Source: Intestinibacter sp964449895
Lineage (GTDB): Bacteria > Bacillota > Clostridia > Peptostreptococcales > Peptostreptococcaceae
Length of the DNA: 64,000 nucleotides
Reading direction: 5' to 3'
NCBI GenBank assembly: GCA_964449895.1
Contig: CAYVBY010000001.1
Span: forward strand, 372,001 to 436,000
Below the pieces are notes generated by a model, which ran no database searches, was not told where the DNA came from, and saw only the letters and a list, made by a program, of their open reading frames with translations. Made by a program: the position numbers and the translations under genes. Below are positions 1 to 8,229 of this stretch, piece by piece. Position 1 is the first letter of the stretch, and each line of letters begins with the position of its first letter.

Positions 1-68
1 ATGGTAATTAAGAAAAAAGAAATTACTTCCTCAAAAAAACTTGTTTTTTTACTATAAACCATTTTCAT
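1..68 (-). CDS. N-terminus of a minus-strand protein cut by the window edge
   Basis: Read on the minus strand from ATG at 68 (or ATG at 62) an open frame runs to the edge and encodes MKMVYSKKTSFFEEVISFFL. An AAAGGA ribosome binding site lies at 73-78, 4 nt from the first ATG and 10 nt from the second. The Phe/Ile/Leu-rich stretch suggests the start of a membrane segment. Too little remains to name a family. A short plus-strand frame at 1-57 covers the same bases but has no visible RBS. Confidence 0.5.
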   Translation of the reverse strand, partial: MKMVYSKKTSFFEEVISFFLIT

Positions 69-302
69 ACATTCCTTTCTTTATTATAACATTAATAAAA
101 ATCTACTATATTACTCTGTAATTCTTATCCTAAATAGTTATAATATTAAATTTATTATAATTATAAATTTCTATAACATTTTTTAAACTCCTTGTTTATA
201 ACCTTATTTTTTACAAAGTTTTAACATTTTCGACTTTATATTATTTATAAATATAAAAATTGATATATAATATTTTTATAAACTTTGAAAGGATTATTTA
301 TA

Positions 303-1061
303 ATGGATTTAAATTATTTGTTTTTTTTATGTCCCCTAATGTTTTTAGCTGGGTTTGTAGATTCAATAGCTGGTGGAGGCGGTTTAATTTCTTTACCTGC
401 ATATATGGCTACAGGTATGCCTCTTCACTTTGTATATGGATGTAATAAATTTTCTAATTCTTGTGGAACTACTTTAGCTACTATAAAATTTTTTAAAGAA
501 GGTGCTTTAGATCTTAAAATTGCAATTATATCTGCTATTGGATCTTTTATAGGAGCTTCAACTGCCACAAAAGTAGTACTTTTACTTAGTGATGATTTAT
601 TAAAAAAAATGCTTATTGTAATTCTTCCAATTATGGCATTTATTATTTTGTTTAGATTAAATAAAATAGAAATAAAATCTTCTCAAAATTCTCAAAATAA
701 AAAAAGTATATTTTTAGCTTTATTAATAGGATTTATATGTGGTAGCTATGATGGTTTATTTGGTCCAGGTACTGGAACTATAGCTATTATGGCCTTTGCT
801 TTAATATTAAAATACGAAATAACAACAGCATCTGGTAATGCTAAATTATTAAACTTAACTTCTAATTATGCTTCTGTTATAGGATTTTTAATTTCAGGCA
901 ATATATATTTCCAATTTGCTATACCTTGTGCTATTTTCAATATTTTCGGTAGCTATATAGGTTCTAGCCTTGCCATAAAAAATGGAATAAAATTTATAAG
1001 ACCTATGATGATAATAGTTGTAATTCTTTTACTTGGTAAAACAATACTAGAAATGATTTAA
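303..1061 (+). CDS. TSUP (TauE/SafE) family sulfite/organosulfonate exporter-like membrane protein
   Basis: Integral membrane protein of 252 residues with about eight hydrophobic segments. It carries the two Gly-rich repeats typical of the TauE/SafE family: FVDSIAGGGGLISLPA near the N-terminus and GSYDGLFGPGTGT in the middle. Family members move sulfite, sulfonates or other small anions across the cytoplasmic membrane; the substrate here cannot be read from the sequence. A TTG at 285 would extend the frame by six codons, but GAAAGGA at 287-293 is the ribosome binding site for the ATG at 303, so the shorter form is preferred. It is a single gene followed by a hairpin terminator shared with the convergent NlpC/P60 gene. 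Confidence 0.85.
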   Translation: MDLNYLFFLCPLMFLAGFVDSIAGGGGLISLPAYMATGMPLHFVYGCNKFSNSCGTTLATIKFFKEGALDLKIAIISAIGSFIGASTATKVVLLLSDDLLKKMLIVILPIMAFIILFRLNKIEIKSSQNSQNKKSIFLALLIGFICGSYDGLFGPGTGTIAIMAFALILKYEITTASGNAKLLNLTSNYASVIGFLISGNIYFQFAIPCAIFNIFGSYIGSSLAIKNGIKFIRPMMIIVVILLLGKTILEMI

Positions 1062-1082
1062 AAATTAATTTTACTATATACT

Positions 1083-1116
1083 AAAAAAGTCAGTAAATTT
1101 TTTACTGACTTTTTTA
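1083..1116. terminator. Bidirectional Rho-independent terminator
   Basis: An inverted repeat AAAGTCAGTAAA / TTTACTGACTTT is flanked by A and T runs on both sides. It lies between the converging TauE-type and NlpC/P60 genes. Confidence 0.85.
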
Positions 1117-1122
1117 TATACT

Positions 1123-2619
1123 TTATAAAACTCTTCTAGCATTTACATACGTGTTTTGGAAATAACTACTATTAAAATTAGCAATTACTATTTTACCTTG
1201 ACCTGAAGATGCATGAATAATTTGCCCATTTCCTATATAAATTCCAACATGCGATACTTGTCCATCATTTACACCATTAGTATCAAAAAATACTAAATCC
1301 GCTGGTTGTAAATTACTTTTACTTACAGCCTTTCCATATAAAGTTTGTACATTTGAAGTTCTAGGTAAAGTTATTCCTGCCTTATTTTTAAACACATAAT
1401 ATGTAAATCCTGAACAGTCAAAGCTGTCTGGTCCTTGTGCTCCCCATACATAAGGTCTTCCTAAAAACTGTTTTGCATAAGCAATTATTTCACTAGCACT
1501 TACTGAAGTTGAAGTATTTCCATTTGGTATTGTATTTTGTAAATATGAATCGCTTACATAACCCGTTGATCCATTGTATTTTATTTTTGACCAACCATTA
1601 CTTGTCGATAGTACCGTTACTTTTTCCTTATAATCTAATCTTCCTAATATCGTATAACTTGTAGATGGACCACTTCTCACATTTAACCCTGTTGTTGAAT
1701 TTACATATTTTACTTGTGTCGTATCTCCTGGTATTGTATCTTGTAAATATATACTATATACATAAGCTGTTGAGCCATTGTATTTTATTTTTGACCAACC
1801 ATCACTTGTTGATAGTACTGTTACCTTTTGCTTATAATCTAATCTTCCTAATATTTTATAACTTGTAGATGGTCCACTTCTTACATTCACTCCATCTTTA
1901 CTATTTACATATTTTGCTTGTGATGTATCCTCTGGTATTGTATTTTGTAAATATGAATCGCTTACATAACCTGTCGATCCATTGTATTTTATTTTTGACC
2001 AACCATTACTTGTCGATAATACCGTTACTTTTTCCTTATAATCTAATCTTCCTAATATCGTATAACTTGTAGATGGACCACTTCTCACATTTAACCCTGT
2101 TGTTGAATTTACATATTTTACTTGTGTCGTATCTCCTGGTATTGTATCTTGTAAATATATACTATATACATAAGCTGTTGAGCCATTATATTTTATTTTT
2201 GACCAGCCATCACTTGTTGATAGTACTGTTACTTTTTGCTTATATGGTAATTTTCCGAGATTTGTATAACTTGTAGACGGCCCACTTCTTACATTTACTC
2301 CGTCTTTACTATTTACATATTTTATTTGTTCTTGTGTTGAATTTATAAACTCCACATAATTTCCACTTACATATCCTGTAACTCCATTATATGTTGCTTT
2401 TATCCACTTTCCATTTTGTTCTATGTATGTTAATTTAGTACCTTTCAATAAGGTTTTTATTATAGAATAATCAGTTGATGGTCCTTTTCTAAAATTAACA
2501 TTGCCTGTTGTAATTAATGTTTGACTTGCAGCTTCTACTTGAGATATGTCCGCTAAAGGTAAAACTATTGTAGATGTAAACAATACACCCGTTACTAAAT
2601 GCAATTTATTTATATTCAT
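1123..2619 (-). CDS. Secreted SH3b-repeat NlpC/P60 peptidoglycan endopeptidase
   Basis: Cell-wall hydrolase of 498 residues. An N-terminal signal peptide (about residues 1-30, ending near VEA-AS) precedes five bacterial SH3 domains, at about 32-92, 100-160, 168-228, 236-296 and 304-364. A C-terminal NlpC/P60 domain spans about 375-498. The catalytic triad is visible as Cys402 (FDCSGF), His457 (VSHVGIYIG) and His469 (IIHAS). NlpC/P60 enzymes cleave D-Glu-diamino acid bonds in stem peptides, and SH3b domains bind the wall. The start has a GGGGG ribosome binding site 8-9 nt upstream. SH3b modules 2-5 are 68-residue units that alternate in two types (A-B-A-B), showing a duplication of a two-module block. 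It is a monocistronic gene. Confidence 0.93.
   Translation of the reverse strand: MNINKLHLVTGVLFTSTIVLPLADISQVEAASQTLITTGNVNFRKGPSTDYSIIKTLLKGTKLTYIEQNGKWIKATYNGVTGYVSGNYVEFINSTQEQIKYVNSKDGVNVRSGPSTSYTNLGKLPYKQKVTVLSTSDGWSKIKYNGSTAYVYSIYLQDTIPGDTTQVKYVNSTTGLNVRSGPSTSYTILGRLDYKEKVTVLSTSNGWSKIKYNGSTGYVSDSYLQNTIPEDTSQAKYVNSKDGVNVRSGPSTSYKILGRLDYKQKVTVLSTSDGWSKIKYNGSTAYVYSIYLQDTIPGDTTQVKYVNSTTGLNVRSGPSTSYTILGRLDYKEKVTVLSTSNGWSKIKYNGSTGYVSDSYLQNTIPNGNTSTSVSASEIIAYAKQFLGRPYVWGAQGPDSFDCSGFTYYVFKNKAGITLPRTSNVQTLYGKAVSKSNLQPADLVFFDTNGVNDGQVSHVGIYIGNGQIIHASSGQGKIVIANFNSSYFQNTYVNARRVL
1513..2328 (-). repeat. Four 204-bp tandem SH3b modules (A-B-A-B)
   Basis: The modules begin at KYVNSKDGVNV (residues 100 and 236) and KYVNSTTGLNV (168 and 304), giving an exact period of 68 codons. 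Modules 3 and 5 are practically identical, and modules 2 and 4 are nearly so. The 408-bp block was therefore duplicated recently. The repeat also creates long antisense frames that are not genes. Confidence 0.9.
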
Positions 2620-2775
2620 AATTCAAGCACCCCCGAATATTTTAATAAATTTTATTATATATCTATATTATTACATTATTGTAACTTATTTTCAAGTTTT
2701 TTTAATACAATTGTAATTTTTTCGTTACTTTTTACTAATTATAGTATTTTAAACATATTGCTTTGAAAAACATAA

Positions 2776-2824
2776 AAAAATAGACTTTTTTATAATTAAT
2801 AAATTATAAAAAAGTCTATTTTTA
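2776..2824 (-). terminator. Terminator of pepT
   Basis: Perfect stem AAAATAGACTTTTTT / AAAAAAGTCTATTTT around an A+T loop, immediately downstream of the pepT stop on the minus strand. Confidence 0.8.
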
Positions 2825-2841
2825 TTTTTGAATAACATTTA

Positions 2842-4062
2842 TTATTTATTGTTTTTTATTATATTTATAATAACTTCTTTAGCTTTCATCATTTCTTCAG
2901 CTACAGCATATTCATAGTATCCGTGGAAGTTATATCCTCCAGTGAATAAGTTTGGTGTAGGAAGACCCATAAATGAAAGCCTTGCTCCATCTGTTCCACC
3001 ACGTATTGGTATTACTTTAACTTCTACATCAGCTTGTTTCATAGCTTCTTTAGCTAAGTCTATGATATACATCATAGGTTCTACTTTTTCTTTCATGTTG
3101 TAATAGCTATCTTTTATTTCAACAGAAATCCTATCTTTACCATATTTTTCTTGTAAAGTTCTAGTTATTTCTCTTATTTTTTCTTTTCTTTGTTCTAAAC
3201 CATCTAAATCGAAATCTCTAAGTATATAAACCAATTTAGCCTCATCTACTTCTGCATTTATAGAGATAAGCATATAGAATCCTTCATGATCTTTAGTAGT
3301 TTCAGGAACTTCATCTTTTGGTATCATTGAATCGAATTCAGTGGCTACAGTACCTGCATTTATCATAACATTATAAGCAGTTCCTGGATGAACGCTCTTA
3401 CCTATTATGTTTACAACTACGCTAGATGCATTGAAGTTTTCATATTGTAATTCTCCTATTTCTGAACCGTCTAATGTATAAGCAAAGTCTGCATCAAATT
3501 TTGCTATATCAAATTTGTCAGCACCCCTACCAATTTCTTCGTCTGGGGTAAAGCATATTTTTATATCTGAATGTTCTATTTCTGGATGTTCTATTATATA
3601 TTTTACAGCTTCTATTATTTCCGCTATACCTGCTTTATCATCTGCTCCAAGTAAAGTTGTTCCATCTGAAGTTATTATAGTTTGTCCAACTTTATTTTTT
3701 AATATTGGGAATTCGCTTGGTGATAAAACTATATTTTTTTCAGCATTTATAACTAAATCTTTTCCATCATAATTTCTGTGTATTTGGGGATTTACTCCTT
3801 CACCTTTAGCAGCAGGAGCTGTATCCATATGTGCTATAAATCCAATTGTTTTAAGATCTTTATCAGTATTTGCTTTTAAACTTGCATATACATATCCCAT
3901 ATCATCCATATGAGCATCTTCAAGGTCTATTTCTTTTAAATCTTCAACTAATATTTTTCCTAAATCTTTTTGAATTTCAGTACTTGGAACTGTTTCAGAT
4001 TCTTCACTACTTGTTGTGTATACTTTAGCGTATTTTACTAATCTGTTTATTAAATTTTCCAT
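2842..4062 (-). CDS. pepT: Peptidase T (tripeptide aminopeptidase)
   Basis: Cytoplasmic M20B zinc metallopeptidase that removes the N-terminal residue of tripeptides. With the ATG at 4062 the protein is 406 residues, the usual PepT length. Visible motifs are the metal site His78-x-Asp80 (AHMDTAPA), DGTTLLGADDKAG, the catalytic/metal Glu pair in TPDEEIGRG, and the C-terminal RGGTDGARLSFMGLPTPNLFTG. A TTG at 4077 would add five residues but lies inside a hairpin separating the strong Shine-Dalgarno from the ATG (see 4070-4101). It is a monocistronic gene with its own terminator. Confidence 0.95.
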   Translation of the reverse strand: MENLINRLVKYAKVYTTSSEESETVPSTEIQKDLGKILVEDLKEIDLEDAHMDDMGYVYASLKANTDKDLKTIGFIAHMDTAPAAKGEGVNPQIHRNYDGKDLVINAEKNIVLSPSEFPILKNKVGQTIITSDGTTLLGADDKAGIAEIIEAVKYIIEHPEIEHSDIKICFTPDEEIGRGADKFDIAKFDADFAYTLDGSEIGELQYENFNASSVVVNIIGKSVHPGTAYNVMINAGTVATEFDSMIPKDEVPETTKDHEGFYMLISINAEVDEAKLVYILRDFDLDGLEQRKEKIREITRTLQEKYGKDRISVEIKDSYYNMKEKVEPMMYIIDLAKEAMKQADVEVKVIPIRGGTDGARLSFMGLPTPNLFTGGYNFHGYYEYAVAEEMMKAKEVIINIIKNNK

Positions 4063-4069
4063 AACATAC

Positions 4070-4101
4070 TTTGGCAATCTATATTACCAAATTACCCCCT
4101 C
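4070..4101 (-). promoter_or_regulatory. Structured ribosome-binding region of pepT
   Basis: The Shine-Dalgarno GAGGGGG (4095-4101) is 32 nt from the ATG at 4062. Between them lies a stem TTTGGTAAT / ATTGCCAAA (4083-4091 with 4070-4078, one G-U pair) with a 4-nt loop. With the stem folded, only 10 unpaired nt separate the Shine-Dalgarno from the ATG, which is normal spacing. The TTG at 4077 would be buried in the stem. Confidence 0.55.
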
Positions 4102-4187
4102 TTTTATTACTTATTATTTTAAATATATATAGTATTTACATATTTAACAAATACTATTATTAACAAATTATGTATTTTTATTTACAA

Positions 4188-4751
4188 TCAGAAAAAATTT
4201 TTGCTAAAAAACTTCCAAACATGTTCTTTTCTTTCTTTATATCTATCTTCACCGCTATATATAAGACTTATCATAAGACCATCTAATAAAGCTGTATATA
4301 CTAAAGCATGTTCTTTAGCCTTATCTTCACTTATTCCTTCATTTATAAGATATTTAATTATCAAATTTTCCATTATAGCATAATAATCATCACAGTATTT
4401 TTTTATAACATCATTATATTTTTCTACAAGTCTATATCCCATTTTATATACAAAATTTAAAGTAAAATTTGTATCATCCATATATCTTTCTTTAATAGTA
4501 TCCAAAAAAATTTCAAGTGCTTCTAAAGGTGATTTATATTTATTTGAAAAATATCCTTCTAAAAAATCTATCTCTGCCTGAAAAGATATTTTCATAGACT
4601 TTTCAAAAATTTCATCTTTACTTTTATAATGAGAATATATAGTAGATTTTTTTATTCCTACTAATTCAGCTATATTAGATATAGATGTTCCATCATATCC
4701 ATTAGTTGAAAAACTATAAATAGCCTTTTCTATTATTTTATTTGCTGACAT
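4188..4751 (-). CDS. TetR/AcrR family transcriptional regulator
   Basis: 187 residues. The N-terminal helix-turn-helix has the TetR form (IIEKAIYSFSTNGYDGTSISNIAELVGIKKSTIYSHY, residues about 6-42), followed by an all-helical ligand domain. It is the second gene of a two-gene operon, 29 nt downstream of the YczE/YitT-type membrane protein gene. The operon promoter has a GACCGAATGGTC-type inverted repeat next to its -10, so autorepression is likely (inference). The start has GGAGAG upstream. The inducing ligand is unknown. Confidence 0.88.
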   Translation of the reverse strand: MSANKIIEKAIYSFSTNGYDGTSISNIAELVGIKKSTIYSHYKSKDEIFEKSMKISFQAEIDFLEGYFSNKYKSPLEALEIFLDTIKERYMDDTNFTLNFVYKMGYRLVEKYNDVIKKYCDDYYAIMENLIIKYLINEGISEDKAKEHALVYTALLDGLMISLIYSGEDRYKERKEHVWKFFSKNFF

Positions 4752-4780
4752 TAAATCAACTCTCCTTTTTCTATAAGAAT

Positions 4781-5425
4781 TTATTTTTCGCTAACTTTTT
4801 TTAAGCTTGAAAATATCATCTTATGTGTTACATCAGGATTGAATTTAAATATTTTAAATGCTATCTCAAGTATATATCCAAATGCTAAAGCAGAAATTAT
4901 AGTTCCTACTCCAAAAGTTCCACCCATTAAAAATCCTACTATTACTGCTAATGTTTCCATTATTCCTCTTAAAATCCCTATTGATTTACCAGTTTTTTTG
5001 TGAATAGCTATCATAAGACCATCTCTAGGTCCACATCCCATTGCTGGTTTTAAGTATGCAACTGTAGCAATTGCCATTACAACAAGACCTATAAAAGTCA
5101 TAATAACACCTGATAATAATCCAGTAGCTTGTGGTAAAATATTTAAATCAGTTATTATATCAATTAAAAATCCTGGAACAAATATACTACCTATAGTTCC
5201 CCATCCTAAATTTTCACCTAATAATATTGATGTTATAATTACTAATATTCCAACTATAATAGATGCTTGTCCCATAGTAACACCTATAGTTTTATTTATT
5301 CCTTGATGTAATACATCCCAAGGGCATAGACCTACATTTGAATTAACCATTATAACAACCGCAAGTGCTGTTAAAAAAAATCCTACAAATAAATTAACTA
5401 TATCTTTTATAACCTTTTTTTCCAT
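4781..5425 (-). CDS. YczE/YitT-family integral membrane protein
   Basis: 214 residues with about five hydrophobic segments. It has the family hallmarks NVGLCPWDVLHQGINKTIG and MGCGPRDGLMIAIHKKTG, which are internal repeat-like cytosolic/loop motifs of the YczE/YyaS/YitT group. The molecular function of this group is not established. It is the first gene of the operon with the downstream TetR regulator, and GGAGGA precedes the ATG. Control by that TetR protein suggests a transport or resistance-type role, which is inference. Confidence 0.8.
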   Translation of the reverse strand: MEKKVIKDIVNLFVGFFLTALAVVIMVNSNVGLCPWDVLHQGINKTIGVTMGQASIIVGILVIITSILLGENLGWGTIGSIFVPGFLIDIITDLNILPQATGLLSGVIMTFIGLVVMAIATVAYLKPAMGCGPRDGLMIAIHKKTGKSIGILRGIMETLAVIVGFLMGGTFGVGTIISALAFGYILEIAFKIFKFNPDVTHKMIFSSLKKVSEK

Positions 5426-5460
5426 ATTTATTCCTCCTAAAAATATTTTATTATATCCAA

Positions 5461-5511
5461 ACCGACCATTCGGTCTTTTTTTATATTATCATAATTTCTA
5501 CACCAGTTCAA
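5461..5511 (-). promoter_or_regulatory. SigA-type promoter with TetR-type operator
   Basis: On the minus strand, -35 TTGAAC (5506-5511), a 17-nt spacer and -10 TAATAT (5483-5488) are followed directly by the palindrome ACCGA-ATGG-TCGGT (5461-5474, with the alternative GACC/GGTC centre). Operators of this GACC...GGTC form are common for TetR repressors, and the position over +1 fits repression of the operon by its own second gene. Confidence 0.75.
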
Positions 5512-5562
5512 TAAATATATATCTACATAAAAAAATAATATAATTTTTTATGTACTAAAAAA

Positions 5563-5589
5563 ATAGATTTGAAATAATTTCAAATCTAT
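5563..5589 (-). terminator. Terminator of murI
   Basis: Stem ATAGATTTGAAA / TTTCAAATCTAT with a 3-nt loop. The TAG stop codon of murI (5586-5588) lies inside the first arm. Confidence 0.75.
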
Positions 5590-6362
5590 CTTAATAACAA
5601 TTTATTAGAAAGTGTCATATATTTTAAATCATCACTTGAATTATATATTTCTATTGTTCCCTCATTAGATTCCTCGTTTAACTCATTTTTTTCATTTAAT
5701 ACATCTTTTAAGTGTTTACATGTACCCATATTTCCATCAACTATATCTACTGTTTCTGGAAAAATACTTTTTAAATAATCTCTATAAAAAATAAAATGTG
5801 TACATCCTAAAACAACACTATCTAATTTATTTATATTTATGTTTTTGTAATATTCCTTAAGTTGATTTAATACTATCTTTTCATCATCTATTAAATCATT
5901 TTCTACTATTTTAACAAGTTCCGGACAAGGCATTTTTATTACTGTATTTTTACCTCTAAATTTATGCATAAGGTTCTCGAATTTTTTTTCTTTTAAAGTA
6001 AGAGGTGTTGCCATAACTACTACATTGTTATATTTTGCACCTTGCGTTGCAACTTTTAAAGCAGGCTCCATTCCTATTATAGGTAAATCCTTATATTTTT
6101 TTCTAAGGTAATTTGCCGATGCACTTGTAGCTGTGTTACATGCTATAACTACTGCCTTTACTCCTTTAGATATAAAAAACTCTATTATCTCAACACATCT
6201 TTGTGTTATTTCATCTTTTGTTTTTATGCCATAAGGAGCATAAGCCGAATCTCCAAAATAAATAAAGTTTTCATTTGGCATAAGCTTTTTAAGATCTCTA
6301 AGCACACTTATTCCACCTAGTCCCGAATCAAATACGCCTATTGCCTTTTTGCTATTATCCAT
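5586..6362 (-). CDS. murI: Glutamate racemase
   Basis: 258 residues, the full family length. It interconverts L- and D-glutamate for peptidoglycan stem peptides in the cytoplasm. Visible motifs are GVFDSGLGGISVL (residues 9-21), YFGDSAYAPYG, the catalytic Cys75 in ACNTATSASA and the second catalytic Cys187 in VLGCTHF. A GGGAGG site precedes the ATG. It is a single gene with a terminator overlapping its stop. Confidence 0.95.
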   Translation of the reverse strand: MDNSKKAIGVFDSGLGGISVLRDLKKLMPNENFIYFGDSAYAPYGIKTKDEITQRCVEIIEFFISKGVKAVVIACNTATSASANYLRKKYKDLPIIGMEPALKVATQGAKYNNVVVMATPLTLKEKKFENLMHKFRGKNTVIKMPCPELVKIVENDLIDDEKIVLNQLKEYYKNININKLDSVVLGCTHFIFYRDYLKSIFPETVDIVDGNMGTCKHLKDVLNEKNELNEESNEGTIEIYNSSDDLKYMTLSNKLLLR

Positions 6363-6456
6363 ATTAAATACCTCCCATATAGGTTTCGCTCTTATATATT
6401 ATCATCTCTAATATTATAAAATATATATAGTATTTATACAAAAAATTTTTTTAATA

Positions 6457-6500
6457 AAAAAACTATATCTGTTTTAAATTTTATAACAGATACAGTTTTT
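6457..6500 (-). terminator. Terminator after the B3/B4-domain gene
   Basis: On the minus strand, stem AAAAACTGTATCTGT / ACAGATATAGTTTTT with one G-U pair, then a T run. Confidence 0.75.
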
Positions 6501-6511
6501 AAATTACTCTA

Positions 6512-7219
6512 TTAATCTATTTCAAATTCTCTATGTTCTTTATCTATAAATCCTATTTTTATTTCACAATCAAATATTTCTTTAAGTAAACTTGCAAGAT
6601 TTTCTCTAGCTTTAATTAAATTATCATAATTTGAATTTTTAAATCCATCTATTGGGAAAAATATATTTTTTGTACTTTCTACTATTTTTCCTTCTTCACT
6701 TTGTCTCCATATCCATCTTCTAGTTCTGACTTTATTTCCAACAGCATATACTAACTCACCTGGTTCTAGTACTTCCGCTTCTTCTTCTCCAAATGGAATG
6801 AATATATCTCCTTTTCTTGAAAATCTCACTTCTACATCCTGTGGTGTAATTGTATCTATATCATGAGCTCCCATTGGTAAATAGTATTTAAGACTCATAG
6901 AATTTCCTATGTCTACAATCGGATTTATACTTGGTAATCCCTTTTTCTTAGAAACTCTTGTAAGCATTGCTTCTATAGAACTCATAAATTTATTTGGATT
7001 TATTCCAAGTGTTCTAAAAGCATCTCTATAACAAGCTACTTCTTCAGATTCTTTTACTTTTTTACCTTCGTATTTTTCTTCATTTGATTTGATTCCAGAT
7101 TCTAATAAATTTTGTATTTTTTCTATTTTTTGTGTATTATCTATTCCCTTTGCAACAACTATTCCAAAACATACATCATCTAATTTTTCAAATACTTCCT
7201 TTTCTACAATAAATTTCAT
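6512..7219 (-). CDS. B3/B4 tRNA-binding domain protein
   Basis: 235 residues. The central part (VACYRDAFRTLGINPNKF, LPSINPIVDIGNSMSLKYYLP) matches the B3/B4 domain of phenylalanyl-tRNA synthetase beta, a stand-alone form common in Firmicutes. Related proteins are thought to bind or edit tRNA; the role of this one is not established. The GTG at 7228 sits within the Shine-Dalgarno AGAGGTG, so the ATG at 7219 (6-nt spacer) is the start. Confidence 0.8.
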   Translation of the reverse strand: MKFIVEKEVFEKLDDVCFGIVVAKGIDNTQKIEKIQNLLESGIKSNEEKYEGKKVKESEEVACYRDAFRTLGINPNKFMSSIEAMLTRVSKKKGLPSINPIVDIGNSMSLKYYLPMGAHDIDTITPQDVEVRFSRKGDIFIPFGEEEAEVLEPGELVYAVGNKVRTRRWIWRQSEEGKIVESTKNIFFPIDGFKNSNYDNLIKARENLASLLKEIFDCEIKIGFIDKEHREFEID

Positions 7220-7319
7220 ATGTGCCACCTCTTAATTAATTATAATTTATATACTAAAGAATAAACTTTAATATTTAAATTATAAACCTTAAAGTAATCA
7301 TAATGTCAACATATAAACC

Positions 7320-7430
7320 TTATTTTTTATCATAAATATCACTTAAGATTTCTATAATTTCATCATCTCCATTTGTTTGATTCTTTAGCACAAGTATGTT
7401 ATATTTAGAAGTTGTAGTACAAAATACACA
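7320..7430 (-). pseudogene. Possible gene remnant (about 36 codons)
   Basis: Minus-strand open frame bounded by TGA upstream (7431-7433) and TAA (7320-7322). Its translation includes SKYNILVLKNQTNGDDEIIE and then ILSDIYDKK, which has the acidic, varied composition of real protein rather than the K/N/I/F noise of non-coding DNA here. There is no ribosome binding site and no normal start. It lies upstream of the HAD gene. It could be the 3' tail of a decayed gene, or chance. Confidence 0.35.
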
Positions 7431-7473
7431 TCAAAATTTCTAAAATAATCACTTATTTAAAGAGGGGAAAAAT

Positions 7474-8118
7474 ATGAAATATAACACTGTAATTTTTGAT
7501 TTAGATGGAACATTATTAAATACTTTAGATGATTTAGCAGATAGTGTTAATTTTGCACTAAAATCTTTTAATTATCCTACTAGAACTTATTCAGAAATTA
7601 GATCTTTTATTGGAAATGGAGTAAAAGATTTAATGACAAAATCAGTTCCCAATAATACTGATGAAGAAACTATTTTAAAATGTCTACAAGTTTTCAAAGA
7701 TCATTACAAAACTAATATGCAAAATAAGACTGCTCCTTATGATGGTATTATAAATTTATTAGAAAACCTAAAATCACAAAATATTAAACTTGGTATAGTT
7801 TCAAACAAATACGACTTTGGTGTGAAAAATTTAAATAAATACTATTTTGGTAATTTAATTCCCGTAGCTATAGGAGAAAGAGAAGGTATTAGAAAAAAAC
7901 CTGCTCCTGATACAGTATTAATTGCAATGGAAGAATTAAATACTACAAAAGAAAATACTTTGTATGTAGGAGATTCTCCATCAGATATGATAACTGCCCA
8001 AAACGCAAATGTTAAAGGTGTTGGTGTCACTTGGGGATTTAGAGATGCCGAAGTATTAAAAGAAAGTGGAGCTGATTTTTTAATAAATTCTCCACAAGAA
8101 TTATTAGATATACTATAA
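7474..8118 (+). CDS. HAD-family phosphatase (phosphoglycolate phosphatase-like)
   Basis: 214 residues. HAD motif I is FDLDGTLLNTLDD (residues 9-21), motif II IVSNK in the centre, motif III Lys in KKPAPDT, and motif IV VGDSPSDM. The helical cap with GNGVKDL fits the Gph/PpaX group of small-molecule phosphatases; the true substrate is unknown. GAGGGG precedes the ATG. It is a single gene divergent from the B3/B4 gene. Confidence 0.85.
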   Translation: MKYNTVIFDLDGTLLNTLDDLADSVNFALKSFNYPTRTYSEIRSFIGNGVKDLMTKSVPNNTDEETILKCLQVFKDHYKTNMQNKTAPYDGIINLLENLKSQNIKLGIVSNKYDFGVKNLNKYYFGNLIPVAIGEREGIRKKPAPDTVLIAMEELNTTKENTLYVGDSPSDMITAQNANVKGVGVTWGFRDAEVLKESGADFLINSPQELLDIL

Positions 8119-8229
8119 AAAATATATAATTCTCCAAAAATATTTATAATTTTCTGTTTATATATATCCAATAATAGGTATATATGTAATATAAAACTTG
8201 AAAATTTTTTAATATAGGAGGATTTAATT

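Noticed and set aside
1..57. Plus-strand frame from ATG at position 1
   Set aside because: Only 18 codons, rich in Lys/Leu, no visible RBS; the minus-strand frame over the same bases has an RBS and better composition.
1665..2276. Three successive 67-codon plus-strand frames with similar products
   Set aside because: They are antisense shadows of the 204-bp SH3b modules and have no ribosome binding sites.
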